NCBI GenBank assembly: GCA_034926605.1 | Contig: JAYFQV010000013.1 | Span: forward strand, 62,001-126,000 | Length of the DNA: 64,000 bases | Source of the DNA: CALXXL01 sp034926605 | Lineage (GTDB): Bacteria > Verrucomicrobiota > Lentisphaeria > Victivallales > Victivallaceae | Direction: 5' to 3' | Shown: positions 1 through 8,470 of the stretch, piece after piece | Layout of the letters: each line of letters opens with the position of its first letter | Position numbering within the stretch: position 1 is the first letter of the stretch | The notes under the pieces: model-generated | What the model was told of the DNA's origin: nothing | The model's database searches: none | What the model saw: the letters and a program-made list of their open reading frames with translations, nothing else | Made by a program: the position numbers and the translations under genes

Positions 1-464
1 TCGGAGCCGCGGAACATAACGAGGTGGAACTCATTTCGGTGAGCGACGTGCATGTCAATCCGTGCATCGGCTGCAACGCCTGCCGCAAACGCAAAGATCA
101 TGACTGCTTTCAGCAGGACGACATGCGTGCCGTCCATGAAAAGCTCAAGACGGCGGATTTGATCGTCTTCGCCTCTCCGGTGTATTTCTACGGGCTGACC
201 GCCCAACTCAAAGCCATCGTCGACCGGCTCCACGCGCCCATCCGCAACGAATTCAAAGTCAAGAAACTGGCGTTGCTGCTCGTGGCGGCCGACACCATTG
301 CGGAGGTATTCGACAGCATCCTCATACAATATAAGTCGGTGTTGAGCTACTTCAATCTTTCCGACGCCGGAAAAGTTCTCGTGCGCGGCGTGGAAGCAAA
401 AGGCGCGATTCAAGGCAATCCGGCGCTGGACGAGGCTCGGGCATTGGGAAAAAGCATTTTGTAG
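1..464 (+). CDS. Flavodoxin-family NAD(P)H-dependent oxidoreductase (5' end missing)
   Basis: The reading frame is open to the left edge, so the start lies outside the window; the first in-frame GTG at 24 is internal. The visible part has the family motif PCIGCNAC followed by DDM, then the flavin-loop segment FASPVYFYGLTAQLKAIVDR. These are typical of small FMN-binding iron-sulfur-flavoprotein/NADPH-FMN reductase-like proteins, which are cytoplasmic electron-transfer enzymes. The two cysteines of CIGC are present. The substrate cannot be told. It is followed after 17 bp by a cytosine deaminase on the same strand, probably cotranscribed. Confidence 0.85.
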   Translation, partial: GAAEHNEVELISVSDVHVNPCIGCNACRKRKDHDCFQQDDMRAVHEKLKTADLIVFASPVYFYGLTAQLKAIVDRLHAPIRNEFKVKKLALLLVAADTIAEVFDSILIQYKSVLSYFNLSDAGKVLVRGVEAKGAIQGNPALDEARALGKSIL

Positions 465-481
465 ATGAAGAGAATGGCAAT

Positions 482-919
482 ATGGATGAATTTTTAAAAG
501 CGGCTTACGAGGAAGCCATCACCGGATTGAGCGAGGGCGGCATCCCAATCGGCGGAGTACTGGTTCACCTGGGTGAAATCGTAGCGCGCGGCCACAACCG
601 CCGCGTTCAATCCGGCAATCCGACGATTCACGGCGAGATCGATACGCTTGCCAATGCCGGACGCCATTCGGCCTCCTTCTATCGCGATTGCACGCTTTAT
701 ACGACGCTTTCGCCGTGCATCATGTGTTCCGGCGCGATTGCGCTCTACAAGATCCCGCGTGTTGTGATCGGCGAGAACGTGAACTTTCCCGGCGAAGTGG
801 AGTTCCTAAGGTCGCGCGGCGTGAACACAACGATAATCAACGATCCCGAGCTAATCGCCATGATGCAGAAATACATTAAAGAGAATCCGATCGTCTGGAA
901 CGAAGACATTGGAGAATGA
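482..919 (+). CDS. Cytosine deaminase, yeast Fcy1 type
   Basis: 145 aa, matching the zinc-dependent CDA fold. The zinc site is visible: HGE (H50, proton shuttle E52) and SPCIMC (C79, C82). The whole chain resembles yeast Fcy1, not bacterial CodA: GGIPIGG near the N-terminus, RGHNRR, TTLSPC, GENVNF and the C-terminal ending WNEDIGE, which corresponds to the Fcy1 C-terminal gate. By family it would deaminate cytosine to uracil for pyrimidine salvage in the cytosol. A generic guanine or tRNA-adenosine deaminase is less likely because of that C-terminal tail. It probably shares a transcript with the preceding oxidoreductase. Confidence 0.85.
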   Translation: MDEFLKAAYEEAITGLSEGGIPIGGVLVHLGEIVARGHNRRVQSGNPTIHGEIDTLANAGRHSASFYRDCTLYTTLSPCIMCSGAIALYKIPRVVIGENVNFPGEVEFLRSRGVNTTIINDPELIAMMQKYIKENPIVWNEDIGE

Positions 920-1500
920 TTTCCCCTTTCCGCGAAAGGTTCCAGTTATAATGCCTGACGAGCCTCTGTTTTAAACACATGCAATATCATAGTGTGATTT
1001 ATGCACGGCGAAGACCATCTTTAGCCAAGTAACCATTCCACTTTCAGCCGTCCGTTGGACGTCTTTTTGTATCTGACCGATTCGCCTTAGCGCGACCGAG
1101 AAATTAGTTAACATGCCCAATGACATGGTGCTTCCATTTTCAGCTACCAATCCTCGAGATTGAGCAAAGCATTCTCTTTTCCGTACTCAACTCAAGGCCA
1201 TACAATATAGATTTCAACCTGAAGGTTCATATGAACCTTAATGTGCTGTACATGACCAATGATACCCTAGCAATTTTTGATATAATGGCAAGCGATTGGA
1301 CAAATGGCCAATGATATATCTTATGTAATCAATATTAAATTCATTCCGATCGAGTACTCTAGGCTTACTACAATATCTTAAATAATATTTGTAATATTTT
1401 TGCAGTGAGGTATACTTACTATAATGTCAGAAATGCTAGCTACTCAATATACAACTGAATATAATACAAATATCTATATTAAATGTGAAAAAGATTAAAT
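920..1500. other. Gene-free stretch, AT-rich to the right
   Basis: No convincing gene was found. A small hairpin (CGTCC-GTT-GGACG at 1049-1061 followed by TCTTTTT) could end the upstream transcript, but the stem is only 5 bp. From about 1190 the DNA becomes strongly AT-rich, continuous with the unusual gene at 1501. The 64-codon frame at 1120 has no ribosome site or recognisable sequence. Confidence 0.5.
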
Positions 1501-2361
1501 ATGAACTTTATGTACAAGATTCTACCTATTGTTGTTTGTATTTTCTGCGGAATTAGTTTATTTGCGGGGTCTATGTATGCCCAAGAGAAATATATAGGCA
1601 TCCTGCAAAATCTATCCGCCTCATTTATTACAATACCTTTGTTGTTCTATAGTTACGAAATTGTTAAAAAATTCTCTGAACGAAAATTAAATCGAGAATT
1701 ATTTGATTATGCCAAAGTGCAAGTTGACTCTGAAATTTTAAGTGTTGTTCACATTTTTCAAAATATCTTTTTCTCATACGATTCTAGCGTTGCGTTGAGT
1801 GATATAAGCGAAATGATTCATGCTAAAAAAGCCATTTGGGAAAAGCATATTGCGAAAACCGAATTTCTAGGATTTCAAGTTTATAAGTCATGGGGTGTCC
1901 CCATGTTAAAAATACAAAAAATTCTAGAAAATACATATATTATCAATAGCTTAGAAAGCTCCCAGCTCATATCTCTCATCCATTTGGTAAAATCATTGAA
2001 TCATTGGATTGCGTTCTCCAACAAATTACGTGGAAGTGAAATATTTATTAACACAAACAAAAAGACCTTCGATTATAAAATACTAATGCCCAATTCATTT
2101 TCGAACAGTAAGGAGTTTCCTGAACGCCGTGTTTTGGTGAGAAAGATTGATAAATCCCAGGCTAAAGTCGTCGATTTTGGAGATTTCAATACTATTGATG
2201 AAAAACTTATAGAGATTTATACGATTAATCCATTATATACAAAATATCTTGCGAATTCCATCGCATCGGTATTTGAATCAATTCGCGAATGGATTAATAC
2301 AACTGGAAAAGAATTATTGTTAGACCCAAAAGAGTTTAGAATATCCGAAAATAAGGAGTAA
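1501..2361 (+). CDS. Hypothetical membrane-anchored protein, AT-rich and probably acquired
   Basis: 286 aa. Two hydrophobic stretches lie at the N-terminus (about residues 4-24 and 35-55), followed by a long soluble part rich in Lys, Glu, Ile and Asn, suggesting an inner-membrane protein with a cytoplasmic C-terminal domain. No family was recognised. Its base and codon use (AAA, ATT, TTA) contrast sharply with the GC-rich genes on both sides, which suggests recent transfer. The start was chosen because translation runs straight from ATG into a typical membrane segment; no strong ribosome site is visible (only GAAAAAGATTAAAT upstream). Confidence 0.6.
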   Translation: MNFMYKILPIVVCIFCGISLFAGSMYAQEKYIGILQNLSASFITIPLLFYSYEIVKKFSERKLNRELFDYAKVQVDSEILSVVHIFQNIFFSYDSSVALSDISEMIHAKKAIWEKHIAKTEFLGFQVYKSWGVPMLKIQKILENTYIINSLESSQLISLIHLVKSLNHWIAFSNKLRGSEIFINTNKKTFDYKILMPNSFSNSKEFPERRVLVRKIDKSQAKVVDFGDFNTIDEKLIEIYTINPLYTKYLANSIASVFESIREWINTTGKELLLDPKEFRISENKE

Positions 2362-2537
2362 TTTTAATCTTCCTAAATATACGACGCAAATCAATCTTGT
2401 ATCAGCATTATATTCAACATTTCCCGATTGGTTATATCCAGCTTGGTAATCACTTAATCTTGGAGTTCACAATTTACCCTCCAGCATTTGACAATACATA
2501 CCATTGTCCTTTTAGCTTAAAAACATATATATATTTT

Positions 2538-2566
2538 TTGCAATCGACGGGTTCCAATGATATGTT
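2538..2566 (+). promoter_or_regulatory. Promoter of the rhomboid gene
   Basis: TTGCAA (2538-2543), 17-bp spacer, TATGTT (2561-2566), 40 bp upstream of the rhomboid ATG. It matches the TTGCAW-N16/17-TATNTT pattern seen in front of many genes in this window. Confidence 0.6.
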
Positions 2567-2606
2567 AAACTATATTGGTAAAAACATGCTGAGGGAGCCG
2601 GAATAA

Positions 2607-3752
2607 ATGGATTGTCCGATTTGCGGTCATAAACTGACGGAGGAATTTTCTGAGCGGAAGCTGGACTTCCATTGCCCCCATTGCGACGGTCGGCTGATTT
2701 CCTTTGCCCGTCTGCGCGGCCTTTGCGGTGACCGCAGGTTCATCGAACTGCTGTGGCAGACCGCCCAATACGGATATTCGACTCCCGGTATAATCTGCCC
2801 GACATGCGGAAAAGCCATGCGGCGGGTGATCCTGCCGGTGGCCGGCAGAGGGCTGGAACTGGATATCTGCTGCGCCTGCCAGATGATCTGGTTCGACCCC
2901 GGCGAACTGGAACGGCTTCCGCCGCCCTCGCCGAACGCCAAGCCGGACCGAACCAGTTTCGAGCAGGAGATGCCGGCCCTGCATCGCCCCAAACTCGTTA
3001 CAAGTTGCAACAATTTCGATTCTGACTACGACGACTCCCCCGACTCGGCATGGCAATACATCCCCGCGCTGCTCGGTCTGCCGGTGGAATTGGATGCCCC
3101 GAGACGCCGGCACATGCCGTTCATCACCTGGATTGTCGCCATCGTGTGCCTGGTGGTGTTCATTTTCACTTTCCGCAATCTGCAGGACGTCGTCGACGAC
3201 TGGGGCTTCATCCCGGCGCAGTGGTCGCGCCACGGCGGGTTGACCATCATCACTTCGATGTTCCTTCATGGCGGCATTCTCCACCTGATCGGCAATCTGT
3301 ATTTCCTGCTGCTTTTCGGCGACAACGTCGAAGACGAATTCGGGCGTCTGAAATATATCGTGCTGATGGCCTCTTCCGGGGTTTGCGCGCTGCTGCTGCA
3401 CTCGATCTTCGATCCGACTTCAACCGTTCCCTGCGTCGGAGCCAGCGGATTCATCGCCGGTGTGATCGCCAGCTACGCCATCTGCTTCCCCGAGGTGAGG
3501 CTTTCGTTCATGATTGCCACAAGAAGCCTGGTTTTGGCAGTTGCGTCGCGCCGCATGTGGTGGTCGATTCCGGCCTGGTTCGCATTCGCCCTCTGGCTGC
3601 TTTTCCAGGCCGTCATGGCGGGATTGGCCAAGTCAGACACCGGCGGTGTGGCTTACATGGCCCATCTCGGCGGCATCGTGCCCGGCATCGTGTTCGCAAT
3701 ATTCCATCGCTGTTTCCAGCGGGAGCGGTACCGGGCCTGGACAAGATACTGA
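2607..3752 (+). CDS. Rhomboid family intramembrane serine protease with N-terminal zinc ribbon
   Basis: 381 aa. The N-terminal part has paired CxxC motifs (C3/C6, C23/C26, C64/C67, C89/C91), a treble-clef or zinc-ribbon region of the type found in TFIIB-like and rhomboid fusions. The C-terminal half is a six- or seven-helix rhomboid: HGGILHLIGN (H221, H226, N230, oxyanion side), the catalytic serine in GASG (S280) and the catalytic histidine in AHLGG (H353). It should cleave transmembrane segments of membrane proteins; the substrate is unknown. A ribosome site (GAGGGAGCCGG) precedes the ATG. The next gene, a secreted NlpC/P60 hydrolase, has its own promoter. Confidence 0.9.
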   Translation: MDCPICGHKLTEEFSERKLDFHCPHCDGRLISFARLRGLCGDRRFIELLWQTAQYGYSTPGIICPTCGKAMRRVILPVAGRGLELDICCACQMIWFDPGELERLPPPSPNAKPDRTSFEQEMPALHRPKLVTSCNNFDSDYDDSPDSAWQYIPALLGLPVELDAPRRRHMPFITWIVAIVCLVVFIFTFRNLQDVVDDWGFIPAQWSRHGGLTIITSMFLHGGILHLIGNLYFLLLFGDNVEDEFGRLKYIVLMASSGVCALLLHSIFDPTSTVPCVGASGFIAGVIASYAICFPEVRLSFMIATRSLVLAVASRRMWWSIPAWFAFALWLLFQAVMAGLAKSDTGGVAYMAHLGGIVPGIVFAIFHRCFQRERYRAWTRY

Positions 3753-3768
3753 AGACGGCCTGCGAACA

Positions 3769-3797
3769 TTGACAAACGGCGCTGAACGCAATATATT
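3769..3797 (+). promoter_or_regulatory. Promoter of the NlpC/P60 gene
   Basis: TTGACA (3769-3774), 17-bp spacer, TATATT (3792-3797), a near-consensus sigma-70 promoter 47 bp before the ATG at 3845. Confidence 0.7.
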
Positions 3798-3844
3798 ACC
3801 AGCCGGAAAACAAAAATCGGCAAGAGGCCGGGCAATCGGAGGAA

Positions 3845-5317
3845 ATGTTGAAAATCGAAAATATCGCGGCGTTCGCCGCATGGTTGGTAATTGCGGCGGC
3901 GGGTCGGGCGGCGGAGCCGATTAAGGTGCGTCCGCCCGAAGCGGTTCAGCAGTACGAGCAGTTCGCCTCTCCGGTGCCGGGGGTCAGTTCGCCGATGCTG
4001 TATGCCGACTTCTGGATAGCGCAGGAACCGGAGCCGGACCGGGTGCTTATGACTCCGGCCGAGATCGCCGAATACAACGAGTGGAACGTCAAAAACACCA
4101 AGGCGCTGGCCGACTGGGACGCCTTTCCGGACGAACTCTCCCGCGGGGAGCTTACCGCCTATATCGATGCAATCAGCGGTTCCGGCGGCGCGGCGTTGCA
4201 ATACCCCACCGAGGGCTTCCGTTACGACGACGGCCGCGAGCTGACCGCGGAAGATTACGCCCGTTATGCGAAGAATCTCAATCTCGACGGGATAGCCGAC
4301 CGCAACCCGGTGCGCTTCGGCCTGGTGGTCCGGCGCGAACTTGTCCGCCGCTTCCCCACGTTCGAGGAGGTGCGCAACCGCAATCGGTCGCCGCGTGTCA
4401 ACATGTTCGTGGAAAGCGGAGCGTTCCCCGGCGAGGCGACGGCGGTGCTGCACACCAGCGCCGACGGCCGCTGGTACCTGATCCGCAAGCACGACTATCT
4501 GGCGTGGATCCCCGCCGACGCGGTGGCGGTGGGCGACCGCAAGACCGTGCTGGATTATCTTGAACCGAAAGAGTTTCTGGTGGTGACGGCCCCCCAGCTG
4601 CACCTTGAGAACAATCCGGATGACGCCCGCATCAGCGAACGCGTCTATGACATGGGCTGTGTGCTGCCGCTGGCGGAAAAAGTTCCGGACAAAGTGGGCG
4701 GACGGGTGCCGTTCGGCTGTTTTGTGGTGACGGTTCCGGTGCGCGAGGCGGACGGGTCGCTTCAGCTGGTTCCGGCGCTGCTGCCGCGTTCGGCGCCGGT
4801 CAACTGGGGCTTTCTGCCCTACACCCGGGCGAACTTCCTGCGTCAGGCGTTCGCGCTGGTGGGCGAGCGCTACGGATGGGGGGAGATGTACAACGGCCGC
4901 GACTGTTCCGGCATCGTCCGCTGCGTGTATTCCACCTTCGGCTTCCGCATGGCGCGGAACGGCACCGAGCAGAACTTGCAGATGCGCGGCCCGTTCTGGG
5001 ATTTCGCGACCGACCGGTCGCCGGAACGGGTGAAAAAGCTGCTCTCCGAACTGCAAGCGGGGGACATCATGCGTTTCCCCGGCCACACCACCATGTTTCT
5101 GGGCCGTTATAACGGCAAGAACTATATCCTGCACGACACCAGCGGCTGCGAGTTTTTCACGCCCGACGGCATAATTTCGGTGCCGTTCTGGGGAGTGGGA
5201 GTGACGCCGCTGGACGACATGGCCGGAAGCGCCCCCGACGGCACCTACCTGGGCAACCTGCAAAATGTGAAACGCCTTGGGTTATCACCGCTGCCCGCCG
5301 GAAAGCCACAGCTTTAG
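3845..5317 (+). CDS. Secreted SH3 + NlpC/P60 peptidoglycan hydrolase
   Basis: 490 aa. A signal peptide (residues 1-23, ending RAA) is followed by an NlpC/P60-stabilising N-terminal region (about 45-150), SH3-like segments (about 190-310) and the NlpC/P60 catalytic domain (about 325-455). The catalytic triad can be placed: Cys354 in GRDCSG, His414 in PGHTTMF and His430 in YILHDTSG. By family it cleaves the gamma-D-Glu-diaminopimelate bond in wall peptides, acting in the periplasm for turnover or recycling. A strong GGAGG site at 3838 fixes the start. Confidence 0.9.
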   Translation: MLKIENIAAFAAWLVIAAAGRAAEPIKVRPPEAVQQYEQFASPVPGVSSPMLYADFWIAQEPEPDRVLMTPAEIAEYNEWNVKNTKALADWDAFPDELSRGELTAYIDAISGSGGAALQYPTEGFRYDDGRELTAEDYARYAKNLNLDGIADRNPVRFGLVVRRELVRRFPTFEEVRNRNRSPRVNMFVESGAFPGEATAVLHTSADGRWYLIRKHDYLAWIPADAVAVGDRKTVLDYLEPKEFLVVTAPQLHLENNPDDARISERVYDMGCVLPLAEKVPDKVGGRVPFGCFVVTVPVREADGSLQLVPALLPRSAPVNWGFLPYTRANFLRQAFALVGERYGWGEMYNGRDCSGIVRCVYSTFGFRMARNGTEQNLQMRGPFWDFATDRSPERVKKLLSELQAGDIMRFPGHTTMFLGRYNGKNYILHDTSGCEFFTPDGIISVPFWGVGVTPLDDMAGSAPDGTYLGNLQNVKRLGLSPLPAGKPQL

Positions 5318-5429
5318 CTATTTATTGCATACAATTAATTGAGCACCATGCCATTGGAACAAGTTAGCCAAAGTAATTACTGTACTTTTGCAAAAAATAC
5401 CAGTAACATTTTATATCGCGATTCTACTA

Positions 5430-6305
5430 TCAGCAGTTATTTTCTTTAATTTTTATTCTATCGTATGGAATATCTTTTTTTGCAAGCTTCAATAATTCTA
5501 TGAATGTATTTAAAAAATCGCCATCAGATTTTTTTAAAAAAGACATTCGAACACATAACCAATATTCCATACTATCCGGATTTAACTCACAAACCCATTC
5601 CTTCATGTCATTGCCCGATAACTCAATATATCGCAAAGAAGCTGGTTCGCTACAATCATCATCGTTATTGTATTCAATTCCCAAAATTCGATCATATTTA
5701 TTGGTTGCTTCTAGCTTGGTGTCAGATATTCGAAAATTAATAGCATCCAATCGCCTGTCGTGCGTCGTTCCAATAAACAACTCCGCAACCTCAATTGCGG
5801 TTTCTACATCTCTTTGCTTGGGTACAACATAAGTATGCTCAACGGAATGCCTCAACTTTCTCGCGTCGGAAATTAACACCATTGGCGACAAATCTATTGA
5901 AGCTATAAGTGCCAGCTTAAGTGCACTTTTCAGAGTCTTTTTAGACTCGCCATCACAGTACATAGCCATCATTCGCTCGACAATTTTCTGAGGCTCTTTT
6001 TTGAAATTATACCGCAATGAAAAAAGAATATTATCTATCTGACAATCAATAGCCCTTTTGGCATTTGTAACCGCATTAATGCGTGCTCTAGCATCAGCTC
6101 CTGATCTAAAATCACATTTGGCAAATTGTAAGTAATCTTCTGCGCGCAACTCATATCGCGACAAATAATCTTGGCAACCACAGAGGTCATCAGCTATATA
6201 GAGCCGCGTATAATCGACTTTAGCAACAGAAAATAATTCTTGTAATTCCACATTAATAGTTTCTCGTTTTTCTATAGGCGGACTGAGCGGAAAATCGTAT
6301 TCCAT
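5430..6305 (-). CDS. Hypothetical protein with HEPN-like RHSVEH motif
   Basis: 291 aa, AT-rich compared with its neighbours. No full-length family was recognised. In the middle the segment RKLRHSVEH followed by a helix ending in AELFIG fits the HEPN ribonuclease signature (R-x4-H), with the usual downstream helix. The N-terminal half is helical and rich in charged residues. HEPN proteins are often RNA-cleaving toxins or phage-defence effectors; no nucleotidyltransferase antitoxin is next to it, so it would be an orphan or carry its own control. Function is inference from one motif. Confidence 0.55.
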   Translation of the reverse strand: MEYDFPLSPPIEKRETINVELQELFSVAKVDYTRLYIADDLCGCQDYLSRYELRAEDYLQFAKCDFRSGADARARINAVTNAKRAIDCQIDNILFSLRYNFKKEPQKIVERMMAMYCDGESKKTLKSALKLALIASIDLSPMVLISDARKLRHSVEHTYVVPKQRDVETAIEVAELFIGTTHDRRLDAINFRISDTKLEATNKYDRILGIEYNNDDDCSEPASLRYIELSGNDMKEWVCELNPDSMEYWLCVRMSFLKKSDGDFLNTFIELLKLAKKDIPYDRIKIKENNC

Positions 6306-6645
6306 TTTTACCTATCAATGTAATTAATATCTTTCCGTTTAATAATTCCGAATGTAGCTTCTTGACCGTCAGCCATCAATGCTGTCTATTACAAATCTAT
6401 CACTCATAATAAATAGATGCAAATAGAATACTTTCAATATTGATGATTCTTAATTAATTTATCATCGATTTTGCTTGCAAAAATTCGGATTCCGGAGTAT
6501 GTTATTGTTACAGTTTTTATCGGGAACTGCCGGTCCGCGGGAAAAGTTGTACTTGCCGATTATTCTTAATGCGTATTTTTACTGCTTTGGTTATGAACCA
6601 CCATGCGTTGCGGACGGCGTGGCAAAACCGAAGGAGTAATGTAAA
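6306..6645. other. Intergenic region with promoter for the DUF2087 gene
   Basis: Between divergent genes. A promoter (TTGCAA 6475-6480, 17-bp spacer, TATGTT 6498-6503) points right and would give a leader of about 135 nt before the ATG at 6646. The overlapping small frames here have no ribosome sites and are not called. Confidence 0.5.
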
Positions 6646-7137
6646 ATGCTGTCCGCCGTCTATCACGTATTCTTTTTCCCCAACGTCGAGTTTTTGCGCA
6701 AGCTGGCCAAAGACCGTAAAAAGCTGCTGCTCGAAAACGACCCGGAAACCGTCGCATGGTATCGCAAAGGCTATGACGGCGGCACGGAAGTGTCGCTTCA
6801 GAAGATTCAGCACCTCACCGCCGTTGAACGCGGCTTCAAATCGTGGGCGGAACTGCTCCGCCATACCATTCCGCTGACCTGCCCGCCGGAACTGCGCGGC
6901 TTCGTCGGCGCCGACGGCAGACTGAAGGCCTGGCCGGGAAAAATGAGCCGTCAGATCGCGTTTCTGCGTATCATCACCGAACGCATCAAGCCGGGAATCG
7001 TCTACACCGAATCGCAGTTCAATACCATCCTGAACTGCTATCACTGCTTCAACGATCCGGCCAGACTGCGCCGCGACATGCTCGACCTCGGGCTGATAAC
7101 CCGGAATCCGGACGGCTCCAACTACCGGAGACTGTAA
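6646..7137 (+). CDS. DUF2087 domain protein
   Basis: 163 aa. The C-terminal 75 residues match the DUF2087 pattern: a segment around LKAWPGKMSRQIAFLRIITE, then YTESQFNTIL, LRRDMLDLGLITR and a final GSNYRRL. This domain is a winged-helix-like unit seen in small transcriptional regulators and in ArsR-type proteins. The N-terminal half (FFFPNVEFLRKLAKDRKKLL) is basic and helical. A regulatory role is likely but its target is unknown. A GGAG-containing stretch (GAAGGAGTAATGTAAAATG) precedes the start. Confidence 0.7.
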   Translation: MLSAVYHVFFFPNVEFLRKLAKDRKKLLLENDPETVAWYRKGYDGGTEVSLQKIQHLTAVERGFKSWAELLRHTIPLTCPPELRGFVGADGRLKAWPGKMSRQIAFLRIITERIKPGIVYTESQFNTILNCYHCFNDPARLRRDMLDLGLITRNPDGSNYRRL

Positions 7138-7151
7138 CGATTATATGGTCA

Positions 7152-7190
7152 TCCCTCCCGCCTTGATCGCACGGCGGGAGGGATTTTTTT
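7152..7190. terminator. Intrinsic terminator
   Basis: A perfect 11-bp stem TCCCTCCCGCC / GGCGGGAGGGA with a 10-nt loop, followed by eight T. It ends the DUF2087 transcript. Confidence 0.9.
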
Positions 7191-7199
7191 TCGTCACGA

Positions 7200-8279
7200 T
7201 CAGCCGCGCCGGTTCTTCTCCTTGGCCTGCCGCCGAAGGGTCTTGAGGCCGGACATCCCGCCGAACATCGCGTCGATCTTCAACGCCTCGATCTGCCGCG
7301 AGTTCAACCCGTCGTACTTCGCCTCCTTGCGGAGCTTGAGATAACTCTCAAACCGGTCGGCGGCAAGCGCGCCCTCCCCGACCGCCCGAAGCACCGCGCA
7401 GCCGGGTTCTCCGTTGTGGGTGCAGTCGCTAAACCGGCAGCGCAGCGCCAAAGCGTCGATGTCGGCGAACGTCCGGGACAAATCGGCGCTTTCGAGCCCC
7501 AGTTCGCGCATTCCGGGCGTATCGACAACCATGCCGCCGGACGGCAGCATGATCAGTTCGCGCCGCGTGGTCGTGTGGCGGCCGCGGTCTTCATTGCTCA
7601 ATCCGGCGGTGTCCTGACGGTTTTCTCCGGTCAGCCGGTTTATCAAGGTGGATTTCCCCACCCCGGACGAACCGATGAAGGCGACCGTCCGACCCTCCGA
7701 CAGATAGCCGCGGACGGCGGCAAGGCCGTCCTCATGCATGGCCGAAGTCACCAGCACGTCGGCGCCGGGACAGACGGCGTTCACTTCGGCAAGACGGCGC
7801 TCGACCTCGCCGCACAAGTCGGCCTTGGTCAGCACCGCCACCGGAACCGCTCCGCTGTCCCAGCCTATCGCGAAATAGCGCTCGAGACGACGCAGATTGA
7901 AGTTATGGTTGAGCGACATGCAGATGAACACGGTGTCGATGTTGGCGGCCACCACCTGGTCGTCGTTGCCTGTTCCGGCGGCCCGGCGGATGAAGGCGCT
8001 CCTGCGTGCCAGCACGCGATGGATGACGGCGTTGCCGCCGGAGTCGCCGGAACGGTCCGTCAACACAAAGTCGCCCACCGCCGGAAAGTCGGACGGACGC
8101 TCCGCTTCGAACCTGAATCTGCCGGAAATCTCAGCCGTGAACTCGCCGTCCGCTCCGGCCACCCGGTACAGGTTGCGGAACTGTGACAATACGCGGCCGG
8201 GGTGATACCCCGGATAAAGCGCGGCCTCGCCGGCAAAGCCGCCGGTAAAGCCCCATCTATGGAAATCGTTGCTATTCAA
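7200..8279 (-). CDS. rsgA: Ribosome small subunit-dependent GTPase RsgA
   Basis: 359 aa. OB-fold N-terminus (FAVSG-type region ending in FVLTDRSG), then the circularly permuted GTPase order: G4 (TKAD), G1 (GSSGVGKSTLIN), G2 region RGRHTTTRREL, G3 (DTPGMREL), and the C-terminal zinc finger (CRFSDCTHNGEPGC). RsgA matures the 30S subunit by releasing assembly factors after GTP hydrolysis. The start is set at a TTG at 8279 because AGGAGG stands just before it; an upstream in-frame TTG at 8312 would put that ribosome site inside the gene. Confidence 0.95.
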   Translation of the reverse strand: MNSNDFHRWGFTGGFAGEAALYPGYHPGRVLSQFRNLYRVAGADGEFTAEISGRFRFEAERPSDFPAVGDFVLTDRSGDSGGNAVIHRVLARRSAFIRRAAGTGNDDQVVAANIDTVFICMSLNHNFNLRRLERYFAIGWDSGAVPVAVLTKADLCGEVERRLAEVNAVCPGADVLVTSAMHEDGLAAVRGYLSEGRTVAFIGSSGVGKSTLINRLTGENRQDTAGLSNEDRGRHTTTRRELIMLPSGGMVVDTPGMRELGLESADLSRTFADIDALALRCRFSDCTHNGEPGCAVLRAVGEGALAADRFESYLKLRKEAKYDGLNSRQIEALKIDAMFGGMSGLKTLRRQAKEKNRRG

Positions 8280-8470
8280 TTTTAATCCTCCTGAAAGTTT
8301 TTTTGTCTGCAAAACTCACGGGAGGCTTGATCCGGAAGCTATTCGGCGCAAACCTCCCGGTCTGCCGCAAGCTCCAACTTACCATGCTTACACATAAAAC
8401 AATATCTCCTTCCATATGCCCCCTTGCGGGGATTGTAACAATACAGGTTTAATTTACATCCGGACACGCG
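8280..8470. other. Intergenic region between rsgA and MFS gene
   Basis: Contains a long inverted pair (CGGGAGG near 8319 and CCTCCCG near 8357) that would form a stem-loop in the 5' leader of rsgA, just ahead of its ribosome site. It may affect rsgA translation or end the MFS transcript; nothing else was seen. Confidence 0.4.

Noticed and set aside
2397..2606. 69-codon frame before the rhomboid gene
   Set aside because: It starts at a non-ATG codon without a ribosome site and runs through the promoter TTGCAA-17-TATGTT of the next gene.
3653..5263. 536-codon minus-strand frame opposite the NlpC/P60 gene
   Set aside because: Arg/His-rich, no motifs; it is the complement of a well-supported gene with promoter and ribosome site on the plus strand.
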